This document shows, one piece after another, positions 27,996 through 36,677 of a stretch of 39,171 bases of DNA; within the stretch, counting starts at the first letter, position 1; each line of letters begins with the position of its first letter. This DNA is from Firmicutes bacterium UBA1702 (lineage in GTDB: Bacteria; Bacillota; Clostridia; Peptostreptococcales; Anaerovoracaceae), in the NCBI GenBank assembly GCA_002320005.1, contig DCJK01000047.1, forward strand, positions 1-39,171, read 5' to 3'. Position numbers and translations under genes: made by a program. Below the pieces are notes generated by a model. The model was not told where the DNA came from. It did no database searches and saw only the letters and a program-made list of their open reading frames with translations.

Positions 27996-28973
27996 ATGAG
28001 AGGACAGAATTTAAGAAAAGTAACAGTCCCGGATCTGGTTGTTGCAAAAAAACGACTCGGCGGATATCTAAACAGTACGCCGCTGGTGACAAGTGAACTT
28101 CTGAACCTCAATCTGGGAGGCAAAGTGTATCTCAAGCTTGAAAACCTTCAGCCTACAGGCTCCTATAAGATAAGGGGGGCTCTCAACAAGAGCATAAGCC
28201 TGAAGGAAGAGTTTGGAAGTGATGTTTCAACTATTACTGCATCATCAGGAAATCACGGACTGTCATGTGCCTATGCTTCACAGCTTCTGGGAATGAAGTC
28301 AAAGGTATATGTTCCTGTAACAACTCCTCAAATCAAAAAAAACAGCATCAGAGCTCTAGGTGCTCAGTTGGTGGAAACAGGAGCCACTTATGATGAGTCT
28401 TTTATCAAAGCATGTCAGGAGGCAGAAAGTTCAGAAACCCTTAATTATGTTCATCCTGTATCCGATGTGGACGTGGTTGCCGCACAGGGCACCATAGGAC
28501 TGGAGATACTGCAGCAGCTGGAAGATGTCCAGCAGGTTCTTATTCCTCTAGGAGGAGGAGGGCTGTCATCGGGAATTGCCTTCGCCATAAAGAATCTCAA
28601 ACCTGATGTAAAGGTAATATCAGTGATGCCGGAAGGTTCTGATGTATACGTGAAGAGCAGAGAAGCAGGAAAGCTGGTCACAATAGAAAACCCTCACTCC
28701 ATAGCTGATGCAGTAGTAAGAAGATGCGGTGAAGAGTATCTCTTCCCTTATATCGAAGAATACGTAGATGAAATCAGAACCGTTTCAGAAGATAAAATAA
28801 AGGAAGCGATTAAAACTGCTGCAATTTATGGAAAGGTAACACTGGAAGGCGCAGGAGCAATGCCTCTGGCAGCTGTACTGGAGGACAAAGGTCTGCTGCA
28901 GAAAAAAACAGTTCTGATATGCAGCGGCGGTAACATTGATGCCGATCTTTTTAAAGATTGCATAAATAAATAA
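27996..28973 (+). CDS. Threonine/serine dehydratase-like PLP enzyme
   Basis: This is a 325-residue fold-type II PLP enzyme. The Schiff-base lysine is Lys58 in PTGSYKIRGA. ASSGNHGLSCAYASQ is the substrate-binding asparagine loop, PLGGGGLSSGIA the phosphate-binding glycine loop, and VLICSGGNID the closing segment. It lacks the C-terminal regulatory domain of biosynthetic IlvA, as in catabolic TdcB and serine dehydratases. The expected reaction is loss of water (or another beta-group) from an amino acid to an enamine, finished to the 2-oxoacid by RidA. In this cluster the amino acid would come from the carbamoylase. It could also be a beta-substituted amino-acid lyase; the true substrate is unknown. 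Confidence 0.9.
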   Translation: MRGQNLRKVTVPDLVVAKKRLGGYLNSTPLVTSELLNLNLGGKVYLKLENLQPTGSYKIRGALNKSISLKEEFGSDVSTITASSGNHGLSCAYASQLLGMKSKVYVPVTTPQIKKNSIRALGAQLVETGATYDESFIKACQEAESSETLNYVHPVSDVDVVAAQGTIGLEILQQLEDVQQVLIPLGGGGLSSGIAFAIKNLKPDVKVISVMPEGSDVYVKSREAGKLVTIENPHSIADAVVRRCGEEYLFPYIEEYVDEIRTVSEDKIKEAIKTAAIYGKVTLEGAGAMPLAAVLEDKGLLQKKTVLICSGGNIDADLFKDCINK

Positions 28974-29051
28974 TTACAGAGGAAAGGAGAACATCTTTCT
29001 AAACTAATTTACTCGGTATCGTTTAAAAGTTTATTAAGAAAGGAAGAGAAG

Positions 29052-30599
29052 ATGGAAGCTATTGATTATGGTATCTTATGTTTGATTCCCCCTATCGTAA
29101 CCGTAGTGCTGGCACTGATTACAAAGCACACAATCTTATCCTTATTCTTAGGCATCTGGGTCGGATCCACAATCATTAACGGATGGAACCCTATAGTCGG
29201 ATTTATTAACATACTTCCAGACTTTATGGTACCTTCACTTGGAAACGAATACAATGCAGGACTGGTACTGCTGGTAACCTTGGCAGGTGGCATGATAATC
29301 ATGCTGAGAGAGACAGGAGGAGCATATGCATTCGCCAAGCTGATGTCAAAGAAAATCAACACCCCGGCAAAGGGACAACTGCTGACAAGCGTATCAGCAC
29401 TTGCATTCTGTTATACAGAGCCATGCCTGATTCTGGGAACAATCATGCGGCCGGTAACAGATGCAGTAAGAGTATCCAGAGCAAAACTGGCATACATACT
29501 TGACTCTCTGGGATGCAACCTGGCATCGTTCTCACCGATTTCCAGTTACGGACCGTTCATCACAGGACTTATTGCAACAGAAGTTGCTCTGGCAGGACTT
29601 TCAGCAAATGAATGGAGCGTATGGGCAGGAATGCTGAAGTACAACATGTATGCGCTGTTTGCAATCGTGGCAGTAGTACTTGTAGCAGTAGGCGATATCA
29701 ATATCGGACCTATGTACAAGGAAGAGATGAGAGCAAGAAGAGAAGGCAAGGTAATAGGAGACGGAGTACAGCCACTTACACCGGAAAAGAAAGCAGACTT
29801 TCCGGAAGGCTATGAGCCTACAATGATCTGCTTCGTAGCGCCTATGGCATCCTTGTTTGTAGCACTGTTCGGAGTAATATTCTGGACAGGAGACATCGGG
29901 GCAAACGGCTTCACAGGAGCATTCAGAAATGCAAACATCACGACAGCAATAATGATTGCATTCATCACATGCGCAGTAGTGGCAGGAATTGTGGGAATAT
30001 CAAAGGGACTGTGGAAGCCTGTAAAGGCATTCAACACCTTCATCAACGGAATGATCGAACTGATCAACGTGCCATTCATCCTGGTATGTGCATGGTCACT
30101 TGGGAAAGTTGTATCAATGATGGGAACAGGAGCATATCTTGCAGGAATCGTAGAACAGTACCTGACAGGAGGACTTGTACCAGCCCTTATCTTCGTGGCA
30201 GGAGCAGTAATATCCTTCGCAACAGGATCATCATGGGGAACATGGTCATTACTTATGCCAATAGCATTCCCGATGGCAGTACAGTTCGGAATACCGCCGG
30301 CCTTCATCGTAGGATGTGTAATTTCCTCAGGATTATTCGGCGACCAGTGCTCACCGATATCAGATACAACAGTATTATCATCAACCGGAGCAAGCTGCAA
30401 CCACATCGTACACGTAATGACACAGCTGCCATACGGTCTGACAGTAGGAATATCAGCCTTCATCGGCTACCTCTTTGGAGGACTGACAGGACAGTACATG
30501 TTAAGTATAGCAGTGACTGCAGCAGTACTGGTAGTAGGAATGCTTATCTTAAAGAGCATGGCAAAGAAGACTAAATTAGCCGACACAGCGGCAGCGTAA
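29052..30599 (+). CDS. NhaC-family Na+/H+ antiporter-type transporter
   Basis: This is a 515-residue polytopic membrane protein with about a dozen hydrophobic spans. The opening LIPPIVTVVLALITKHTILSLFLGIWVGS, the segment CYTEPCLILGTIMRPV, and GDQCSPISDTTVLSSTGASCNHIVHVMTQLPY are typical of the NhaC superfamily. Known members exchange Na+ for H+ or couple Na+ to organic acids (for example malate/lactate antiporters). Being embedded between the catabolic enzymes and the aminohydrolase, it may import the substrate or export an acid product. GGAAGAG precedes the ATG. Codons strongly favour GGA, GCA and ACA, suggesting high expression. Confidence 0.88.
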   Translation: MEAIDYGILCLIPPIVTVVLALITKHTILSLFLGIWVGSTIINGWNPIVGFINILPDFMVPSLGNEYNAGLVLLVTLAGGMIIMLRETGGAYAFAKLMSKKINTPAKGQLLTSVSALAFCYTEPCLILGTIMRPVTDAVRVSRAKLAYILDSLGCNLASFSPISSYGPFITGLIATEVALAGLSANEWSVWAGMLKYNMYALFAIVAVVLVAVGDINIGPMYKEEMRARREGKVIGDGVQPLTPEKKADFPEGYEPTMICFVAPMASLFVALFGVIFWTGDIGANGFTGAFRNANITTAIMIAFITCAVVAGIVGISKGLWKPVKAFNTFINGMIELINVPFILVCAWSLGKVVSMMGTGAYLAGIVEQYLTGGLVPALIFVAGAVISFATGSSWGTWSLLMPIAFPMAVQFGIPPAFIVGCVISSGLFGDQCSPISDTTVLSSTGASCNHIVHVMTQLPYGLTVGISAFIGYLFGGLTGQYMLSIAVTAAVLVVGMLILKSMAKKTKLADTAAA

Positions 30600-30622
30600 C
30601 TGAGAAAGTTATATAAAGGGAA

Positions 30623-30657
30623 ATCAGAAGCAGTAGATTCAGTCTGCTGCTTCTGAT
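30623..30657 (+). terminator. Intercistronic hairpin after the antiporter gene
   Basis: ATCAGAAGCAG (30623-30633) pairs perfectly with CTGCTTCTGAT (30647-30657). There is no long T-run, so it likely protects or attenuates mRNA and does not fully terminate before the aminohydrolase gene. Confidence 0.55.
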
Positions 30658-30676
30658 ATTAGAGATGGAGGACATT

Positions 30677-32098
30677 ATGAAGAAAGTTGACATGATCGTA
30701 AAAGCTCCATTTTTTTATACAATGGAGGGAGAAGGAGTAGGATTCAGAGCTGATTCAGCCATGGTTGTAAACGGAGGAAAGATAGTGGAGATTGTGCCGC
30801 TGAAGGACGTTGACAGCATGTACAAGGCAGAAGAGGAACTGAATCTTGCTCATCATGCCGTACTGCCTGGTTTTATAGATGGACATATGCATACTTCTGA
30901 CAATCTGTTCAGAGGCCTTGCGCAGGACACAAACAGCTGGATGATGTACGGACTTCAGCCTTTTGCCAATGCCGGCAGGTGGGAAGAAAGAATTTCTGCA
31001 GGCAGACTGGCAATAATTGAAGCCATCAAAGCTGGCACTACAACCTTGGGTGATTACCATTATGTCATGGATGACACTTGCGAATTCATTTATAAAACCG
31101 GCGCCAGAGGTAATCTGACCCAGATGATTCGTGCTGCTAAACAGAGAGTTTACAAACCAGGCGAGCTTTATGAATTTGAAGATGAAGCTGGAGAGAAGAG
31201 TCTGAAAGAAAACATTGAGCTTTATGACAAATGGCACAACAAGGACGGAAGAATCCGCATCCTTTTCGGACCTCAGGGAGCGGACTTTGTCTCCCCTGAG
31301 TTGCTGCTGAAAGTGCAGAAAGTTGCAAAAGAGCGTAAGACAAAGATACACATGCATGTGCAGCAGGGCGACCGTGAGACTTATCAGATTGAAAAGAGGT
31401 ACGGCAAGAGGCCTACTCAGTTCTTAGACGATCTGGGATTTCTGGACAGCTCACTCATTGCAGTGCATCTCACCGATTGTACAGACGAAGAAGCAGCGCT
31501 CATAGCAAAGAGAGGAGCGGGAATGGTGGTAAATCCGGCATCCATAGGAATTATTGACGGAATCGTATGTCCAAGCATGGCATTCCAGGAAGCAGGCGGA
31601 AACTGCGCTCTGGGTTCAGACCAAGCACCGGGCAACAACTGCCACAACATCATTCATGAGATGAAGAATGTATGTCTCTTCAACAAGATAAAATATCAAA
31701 ATCCTGAAACAATGCCAGCATGGAGAGCTCTTCGCATGGCCACCATCGAAGGAGCAAAGGCAATAGGAGTGGATGATATAACCGGGTCGCTGGAAGCAGG
31801 AAAACAGGCAGACTTCATAGCAATTGATTTGGACTATCCATCTATGATGCCGGTATACACATATCCGATGAGAAACATCGTTCCTAACATGGTATACAGC
31901 GCAAGGGGGCATGAAGTTGCACTCTCGGCAGTGTCCGGAAAGATTATCATGAAGGATCAGAAAGTGCTTAATGTTGATGAAGAAGCGATAAAGAGAGACG
32001 TTGAAAAGCTTCCTGAAGAAGTGGGAAAGAGAGCTGCTGCGGAGTTCTACGAAATAAACGGAACCAATGCTCAGTTCATGAAGACTGACAGATTATAG
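30677..32098 (+). CDS. TrzA/SsnA-like metal-dependent aminohydrolase
   Basis: This is a 473-residue amidohydrolase-superfamily enzyme of the branch that deaminates purines, pyrimidines, guanidines and triazines. Metal and catalytic residues: His70 and His72 (GFIDGHMHTSDNLFRG), a histidine in KIHMHVQQGDRE, one in LIAVHLTDCTDEE, and the Asp in LGSDQAPGNNCHN. The usual HNPAS segment reads VVNPAS, a departure from common family members. The start at 30677 follows ATGGAGG; an ATG at 30665 is part of that ribosome site. It may provide the cyclic ureide for the hydantoinase by removing an amino group from a precursor such as an iminohydantoin or purine product. That role is inference. Confidence 0.88.
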   Translation: MKKVDMIVKAPFFYTMEGEGVGFRADSAMVVNGGKIVEIVPLKDVDSMYKAEEELNLAHHAVLPGFIDGHMHTSDNLFRGLAQDTNSWMMYGLQPFANAGRWEERISAGRLAIIEAIKAGTTTLGDYHYVMDDTCEFIYKTGARGNLTQMIRAAKQRVYKPGELYEFEDEAGEKSLKENIELYDKWHNKDGRIRILFGPQGADFVSPELLLKVQKVAKERKTKIHMHVQQGDRETYQIEKRYGKRPTQFLDDLGFLDSSLIAVHLTDCTDEEAALIAKRGAGMVVNPASIGIIDGIVCPSMAFQEAGGNCALGSDQAPGNNCHNIIHEMKNVCLFNKIKYQNPETMPAWRALRMATIEGAKAIGVDDITGSLEAGKQADFIAIDLDYPSMMPVYTYPMRNIVPNMVYSARGHEVALSAVSGKIIMKDQKVLNVDEEAIKRDVEKLPEEVGKRAAAEFYEINGTNAQFMKTDRL

Positions 32099-32133
32099 AG
32101 TACTCAGCTCATCTAATATATATTATTTGCAGG

Positions 32134-32161
32134 CATGGTACTCAAATTTTCAAGTACCATG
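32134..32161 (+). terminator. Hairpin after the aminohydrolase gene
   Basis: CATGGTACT (32134-32142) pairs with AGTACCATG (32153-32161). Only TTTGC follows, so termination is probably partial. Confidence 0.55.
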
Positions 32162-32217
32162 TTTGCAATGAAAGACTTTTTTATTGAATAGCTTATAGGA
32201 AAGGACATCCAAACAGA

Positions 32218-33063
32218 ATGACAGCTTTAATTTTAACCATAGTATCTCACTCTCTTGTAATGTTTGCCATGCGATTTACAGAAGTAAACAGTGGAAACAG
32301 ATATGCTGCCACTGTGTTCACCTATGTGACTGGTGCCATAATTACATTTTTCGTGGTGGATACTTCTGCTCTGTCCAATCCTGACGTAGATTTCCTTTTT
32401 ACATTTTTAATGGCGGCGTATAACGGTGTCTGCATGACTATGGGAATGATCATATGCAGAATCAGCATGGGTGTAAACGGAACACCAATATCAACAACCT
32501 TCAACCGCCTGGGAGTGCTTATACCTACTGTTTCATCAATACTTGTTTTCGGAGAAAGACCGCAGATCGTACAGTTCATAGGAATAGCCATTGCCGTAAT
32601 TGCAATTATATATATAAACTCCGGAAAAGATTCAAAGAGCAGCAACCACATCAAAAGCATAAAGCTGCTTATTGCTCTTTTTATTGTAGGGGGGCTGATT
32701 GATTTAAATACAAAAATATATGATACCTATGGAAGCCAGGAACTGAAAGGCTGCTATCAGTTTATAACCTTTATTTTCTGCATCATTGTCAGCTTTGCAG
32801 TAATGATGGCAAAGAACAGAAATTTTTCTCTCAAGGATGCGGTTGTGGGGGGAGTAACGGGGATTCCCAACACGTTTATTCTTTATTTCAGCATAAAGGC
32901 AGTGGAAAGCCTGCCGGCATATATAGTATTTCCGGCTTACAGCGCAGGCGTAATTCTTGTAGTGAATGTGGTAAATTATCTGCTGTTTAAGGAAAAATTA
33001 TCAAAAGAAGAAAAAATAGCTACAGTCATGGTGGCGGTAGCTCTGATACTTATAAATATGTAA
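32218..33063 (+). CDS. DMT-superfamily (EamA-like) permease
   Basis: This is a 281-residue membrane protein with about ten hydrophobic segments arranged as two similar halves, as in drug/metabolite transporters. Each half ends with the family-like pattern: GVLIPTVSSILVFGERPQIVQFIGIAIAVIAIIYIN in the first and YLLFKEKLSKEEKIATVMVAVALILIN in the second. The charged loop GKDSKSSNHIKS separates them. GGAAAGG lies upstream of the ATG. It may move the ureide substrate or an amino acid product across the membrane; DMT sequence does not reveal substrate. It follows the aminohydrolase and precedes the pyruvate oxidoreductase on the same strand. Confidence 0.82.
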   Translation: MTALILTIVSHSLVMFAMRFTEVNSGNRYAATVFTYVTGAIITFFVVDTSALSNPDVDFLFTFLMAAYNGVCMTMGMIICRISMGVNGTPISTTFNRLGVLIPTVSSILVFGERPQIVQFIGIAIAVIAIIYINSGKDSKSSNHIKSIKLLIALFIVGGLIDLNTKIYDTYGSQELKGCYQFITFIFCIIVSFAVMMAKNRNFSLKDAVVGGVTGIPNTFILYFSIKAVESLPAYIVFPAYSAGVILVVNVVNYLLFKEKLSKEEKIATVMVAVALILINM

Positions 33064-33140
33064 AAAATAGATTCATAAAAATGCAAATTATCCGCAGAGG
33101 CGGAATAGAAAATAAATCATAAAAAATAGGAGGCACCTAA

Positions 33141-36100
33141 ATGAAGAAAAAGAATTACGCCGTAATGGACGGTAATACGGCAGCTGCACATGTGGCCTAC
33201 GCTTTTACGGAAGTGGCTGCAATCTACCCGATTACACCATCATCACCAATGGCAGAAAAAGTAGATGAATGGGCAGCAAAAGGAAGAAAAAATCTTTTTG
33301 GAAGCACCGTTGATATAATACAAATGCAGTCTGAGGCAGGGGCTGCAGGGACATGTCACGGAGCTCTTCAGGCAGGAGCTCTTACTACAACATTTACTTC
33401 CTCTCAGGGACTGATGCTGATGATTCCTGCCATGTATGCAATGGGTGGGCAGTTTCTACCTAATGTTATGCATATTGCATCAAGAGTAGTAACTTCAAAC
33501 CATCATTCGATATTTGGAGATCATACAGACTTTATGACATGCCGTACTACAGGATACGCAATGCTGATGTCATCCTCGCCACAGGAGGCAATGGATCTGG
33601 GAGCTGTTGCGCATCTATCGGCCATAAGCTCAAAGTACGCATTTATGCACTGCTTTGACGGGTTCAGAACTTCCCACGAAATGCAGCGCATAGAAACACT
33701 TGCCTATGAGGATCTGCGAGATCTTCTGGACTATGATGCGGTAAAGGAATTTCGCCGTACTTCCCTCAATCCTGAGCATCCTGTTAACCGTGGAAATAAT
33801 ACTAACCCTGATATATTTTTCCAATGCAAGGAAGGTGCCAATGAAAAGAGCGATGCCTTGCCGGAAAAGGTTCAGTATTACATGAATAAGATAAGTGAAT
33901 TGACAGGAAGAGACTATAAGTTGTTTAACTATTACGGAGCAGAAGACGCAGAAGAAGTTGCCGTTATCATGTGTTCCGGCGCAGAAGCCCTGAAAGAAAC
34001 AGTGGATTATCTCAACAAGCTGGGTAGGAAGGTAGGCGTGTTGCAGGTGCATCTGTACAGACCGTTCTCTGTTAAGCATTTTATAGGGGTAATTCCTACT
34101 ACATGCAAGAAGATCGCGGTGCTTGACCGTTCAAAAGAAATCGGTTCAGTTGGCGAACCCCTGTATCTGGATGTGTGTACGGCACTTAACCAAGGCGGTA
34201 GAGGAGATATAAAAGTTGTAGGAGGACGGTATGGTTTGTCCTCAAAGGATACGACCCCGGGACAGTTTGTTGCAGTGTTCAACAATCTGAAACAGGAGCA
34301 GCCGAAAAACAATTTCACCATCGGCATCATTGACGATGTTACTAATACCTCTTTAGATTACGAGGAAGTGGATCTTGCACCGGAGGATCAGATCTCCTGC
34401 AAGATCTGGGGCCTCGGTGGCGACGGTACCGTAGGAGCCAACAAAAATGCCATTACAACAATAGGCATAGTCGGAGAGAAATATGCACAGGCATATTTCT
34501 CCTACGATACCATGAAGTCCGGCGGACTTACCCAGTCACATCTACGTTTCGGAAATAAACCTATAAGATCAACTTATCTGATTTCCTCTGCAGACTTTGT
34601 AGCTGTTCATGAACCTACTTATATAAACAAATATGATATTACAGAGGATCTGAAGGAAGGAGGAATATTCCTGCTCAACTGCCCGTGGGGCGCAGATGAG
34701 CTAGAAGAAAGACTTCCCGGAAAGATGAAACGGGATCTGTACAACAAGAAAGCATCTTTCTACATAATTGATGCTGCAAAAATTGCCGGAGAAATCGGTC
34801 TCGAAAAGCGTGTAAATAATATACTTCAGGCAGCATTTTTCGCACTGACGAAGGTGATTCCGTTGGATGTGGCTGTAGAAGATATGAAGAAAAACAACTA
34901 TAATTCCTACTTCAAGAAGGCAGGGCAGAAGATAGTTGATCTAAATAATCAGGCTGTGGAATTGGGGATAAGTGCGGCAGTAAAGGTGGAAATCCCTGAA
35001 AGCTGGTCTGACGCAGAAGATAAACCGGCAAAAGAAATCGAGGCCACTCCTTTTGTCAAGGAAATCGTACTTCCTATGGATAGACAAAAAGGAGACAAGC
35101 TTCCTGTGTCAGTATTTAAGAAACATGGTATGATAGACGGCACCTGGGAGAATGGCACCTCAGCATACCTGAAGCGTGGAGTGGCAACAAAGGTTCCAAA
35201 GTGGGATGCAACAAAATGTGCTCAGTGTAACCGCTGTTCCATGGTATGTCCTCATGCGGCCATAAGACCAGTGCTCCTTACAGAAGCAGAAAAGGATGGT
35301 GTTCCGGCTTCCTTTGAAACCGTTGCAGCAAAAGGTCTGGGAAAAGACGTACCTGATTATCAGTATAGAATTCAGGTTTCTCCTTATGATTGTCTGGGAT
35401 GTAATGTCTGTGTAAAGGCTTGCCCTGTTCCTGGAGCTCTGACCATGACTCCTTTCGAAGAAATGAAGAGCGAACAGCCGAACTTCGATGAAGTGGCAAT
35501 GAATGAGACATATCTAAAGAAAAATATTATAAGCACAAAGAATGTAAAATCCATTCAGTTTGCAAAACCGTACTTCCAATTCTCGGCCGCCTGCGCAGGC
35601 TGTGCTGAAACTACATATATCAAACTGCTAAGTCAGATTGCAGGCGACCATCTCTATGTAGGAAATGCTGCTGGATGTTCTTCAGCATACAGCGGTGGGG
35701 CACCGATACTCCCGTATTGCCGTGACCATCGCGGATTTGGACCTGCATGGGAGCATTCCCTCTTTGAAGATAATGCTGAGTTTGCTTACGGCTTCTTCCA
35801 TGCACAGGATGTTTTGAGAAAAGAACTTATAGGTCGTGTGGAAGCTCTGAAAGACAGCGGCATTGCCGCAGAAGAGGCAGAAAACTATCTGAGAGATTGG
35901 GATGACAAAAATAAATCGAGGGATGTTTCAGACGCACTCATTGCAGCCCTTGAGAAAATTCCTCTTAACTCAGATGCTGAATACATCCTAGAAAACAAAG
36001 AGTACCTTTCAAAAAAATCCGTATGGGCAATCGGTGGAGACGGATGGGCTTATGATATCGGCTTTGGCGGCATAGACCATGTTGTGGCACAAAACAGGGA

Positions 36101-36668
36101 TGTAAATATGCTTGTGTTAGATACGGAGGTCTATTCCAACACCGGCGGTCAGTCTTCCAAAGCCACCCCATCTGGAGCTGTGGCAAAATTTGCTGCAGAC
36201 GGCAAAAAGATTGCGAAGAAAGATCTGGGCCTAATCCTTATGAATTACGGATACGTTTATGTGGCGCAGGTAGCCATGGGATATGATCAGGAACAGACCT
36301 TGAAAGCTTTGAGAGAAGCAGAGGAATATCCGGGTCCTTCAATTGTAATATGCTATTGTCCATGTTTGGAACATGGTATAAAAGCAGGCATGAGCTGCAC
36401 TCAGGAAGAAATGAAGAGGGCAGTAGAAGTGGGCTACTGGCAGCTTTACAGATACGATCCTCGCCGTATTCAAGAGGGGAAAAATTCGTTCCAGCTGGAT
36501 TCACCTGAACCTGATTTTGACAAGATGCTGGACTATATAAAGGGCGAAAACAGATATGCATCGCTGCAGAACAATTTCCCTGAGAAATCCGAAGCCCTGT
36601 ACAAACAGACCGTATCTGATGCCAAAGCGCGTTATGCAAAGTATCGCAAACTGGCCGAGGAAAATTAG
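33141..36668 (+). CDS. nifJ: Single-chain pyruvate:ferredoxin (flavodoxin) oxidoreductase
   Basis: This is a 1175-residue fused enzyme, normal family length. Domain order: alpha-like (MDGNTAAAHVAYAFTEVAAIYPITPSSPMAE at the N-terminus), gamma-like (KIWGLGGDGTVGANKNAI, near 420), a two-cluster ferredoxin insert (CAQCNRCSMVCPHAA near 695 and CLGCNVCVKACPVPGA near 755), then the ThDP/[4Fe-4S] part (CAGCAETTYIKLL, NAAGCSSAYSGGAP, and GDGWAYDIGFGGIDHVV ... NTGGQSSKATP). It oxidises pyruvate with CoA to acetyl-CoA, CO2 and reduced ferredoxin. TAGGAGGCA precedes the ATG. Its position after the ureide cluster and before crotonase fits oxidation of the deamination product, but it may simply be the housekeeping enzyme. 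Confidence 0.96.
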   Translation: MKKKNYAVMDGNTAAAHVAYAFTEVAAIYPITPSSPMAEKVDEWAAKGRKNLFGSTVDIIQMQSEAGAAGTCHGALQAGALTTTFTSSQGLMLMIPAMYAMGGQFLPNVMHIASRVVTSNHHSIFGDHTDFMTCRTTGYAMLMSSSPQEAMDLGAVAHLSAISSKYAFMHCFDGFRTSHEMQRIETLAYEDLRDLLDYDAVKEFRRTSLNPEHPVNRGNNTNPDIFFQCKEGANEKSDALPEKVQYYMNKISELTGRDYKLFNYYGAEDAEEVAVIMCSGAEALKETVDYLNKLGRKVGVLQVHLYRPFSVKHFIGVIPTTCKKIAVLDRSKEIGSVGEPLYLDVCTALNQGGRGDIKVVGGRYGLSSKDTTPGQFVAVFNNLKQEQPKNNFTIGIIDDVTNTSLDYEEVDLAPEDQISCKIWGLGGDGTVGANKNAITTIGIVGEKYAQAYFSYDTMKSGGLTQSHLRFGNKPIRSTYLISSADFVAVHEPTYINKYDITEDLKEGGIFLLNCPWGADELEERLPGKMKRDLYNKKASFYIIDAAKIAGEIGLEKRVNNILQAAFFALTKVIPLDVAVEDMKKNNYNSYFKKAGQKIVDLNNQAVELGISAAVKVEIPESWSDAEDKPAKEIEATPFVKEIVLPMDRQKGDKLPVSVFKKHGMIDGTWENGTSAYLKRGVATKVPKWDATKCAQCNRCSMVCPHAAIRPVLLTEAEKDGVPASFETVAAKGLGKDVPDYQYRIQVSPYDCLGCNVCVKACPVPGALTMTPFEEMKSEQPNFDEVAMNETYLKKNIISTKNVKSIQFAKPYFQFSAACAGCAETTYIKLLSQIAGDHLYVGNAAGCSSAYSGGAPILPYCRDHRGFGPAWEHSLFEDNAEFAYGFFHAQDVLRKELIGRVEALKDSGIAAEEAENYLRDWDDKNKSRDVSDALIAALEKIPLNSDAEYILENKEYLSKKSVWAIGGDGWAYDIGFGGIDHVVAQNRDVNMLVLDTEVYSNTGGQSSKATPSGAVAKFAADGKKIAKKDLGLILMNYGYVYVAQVAMGYDQEQTLKALREAEEYPGPSIVICYCPCLEHGIKAGMSCTQEEMKRAVEVGYWQLYRYDPRRIQEGKNSFQLDSPEPDFDKMLDYIKGENRYASLQNNFPEKSEALYKQTVSDAKARYAKYRKLAEEN

Positions 36669-36677
36669 GAGGAAATT

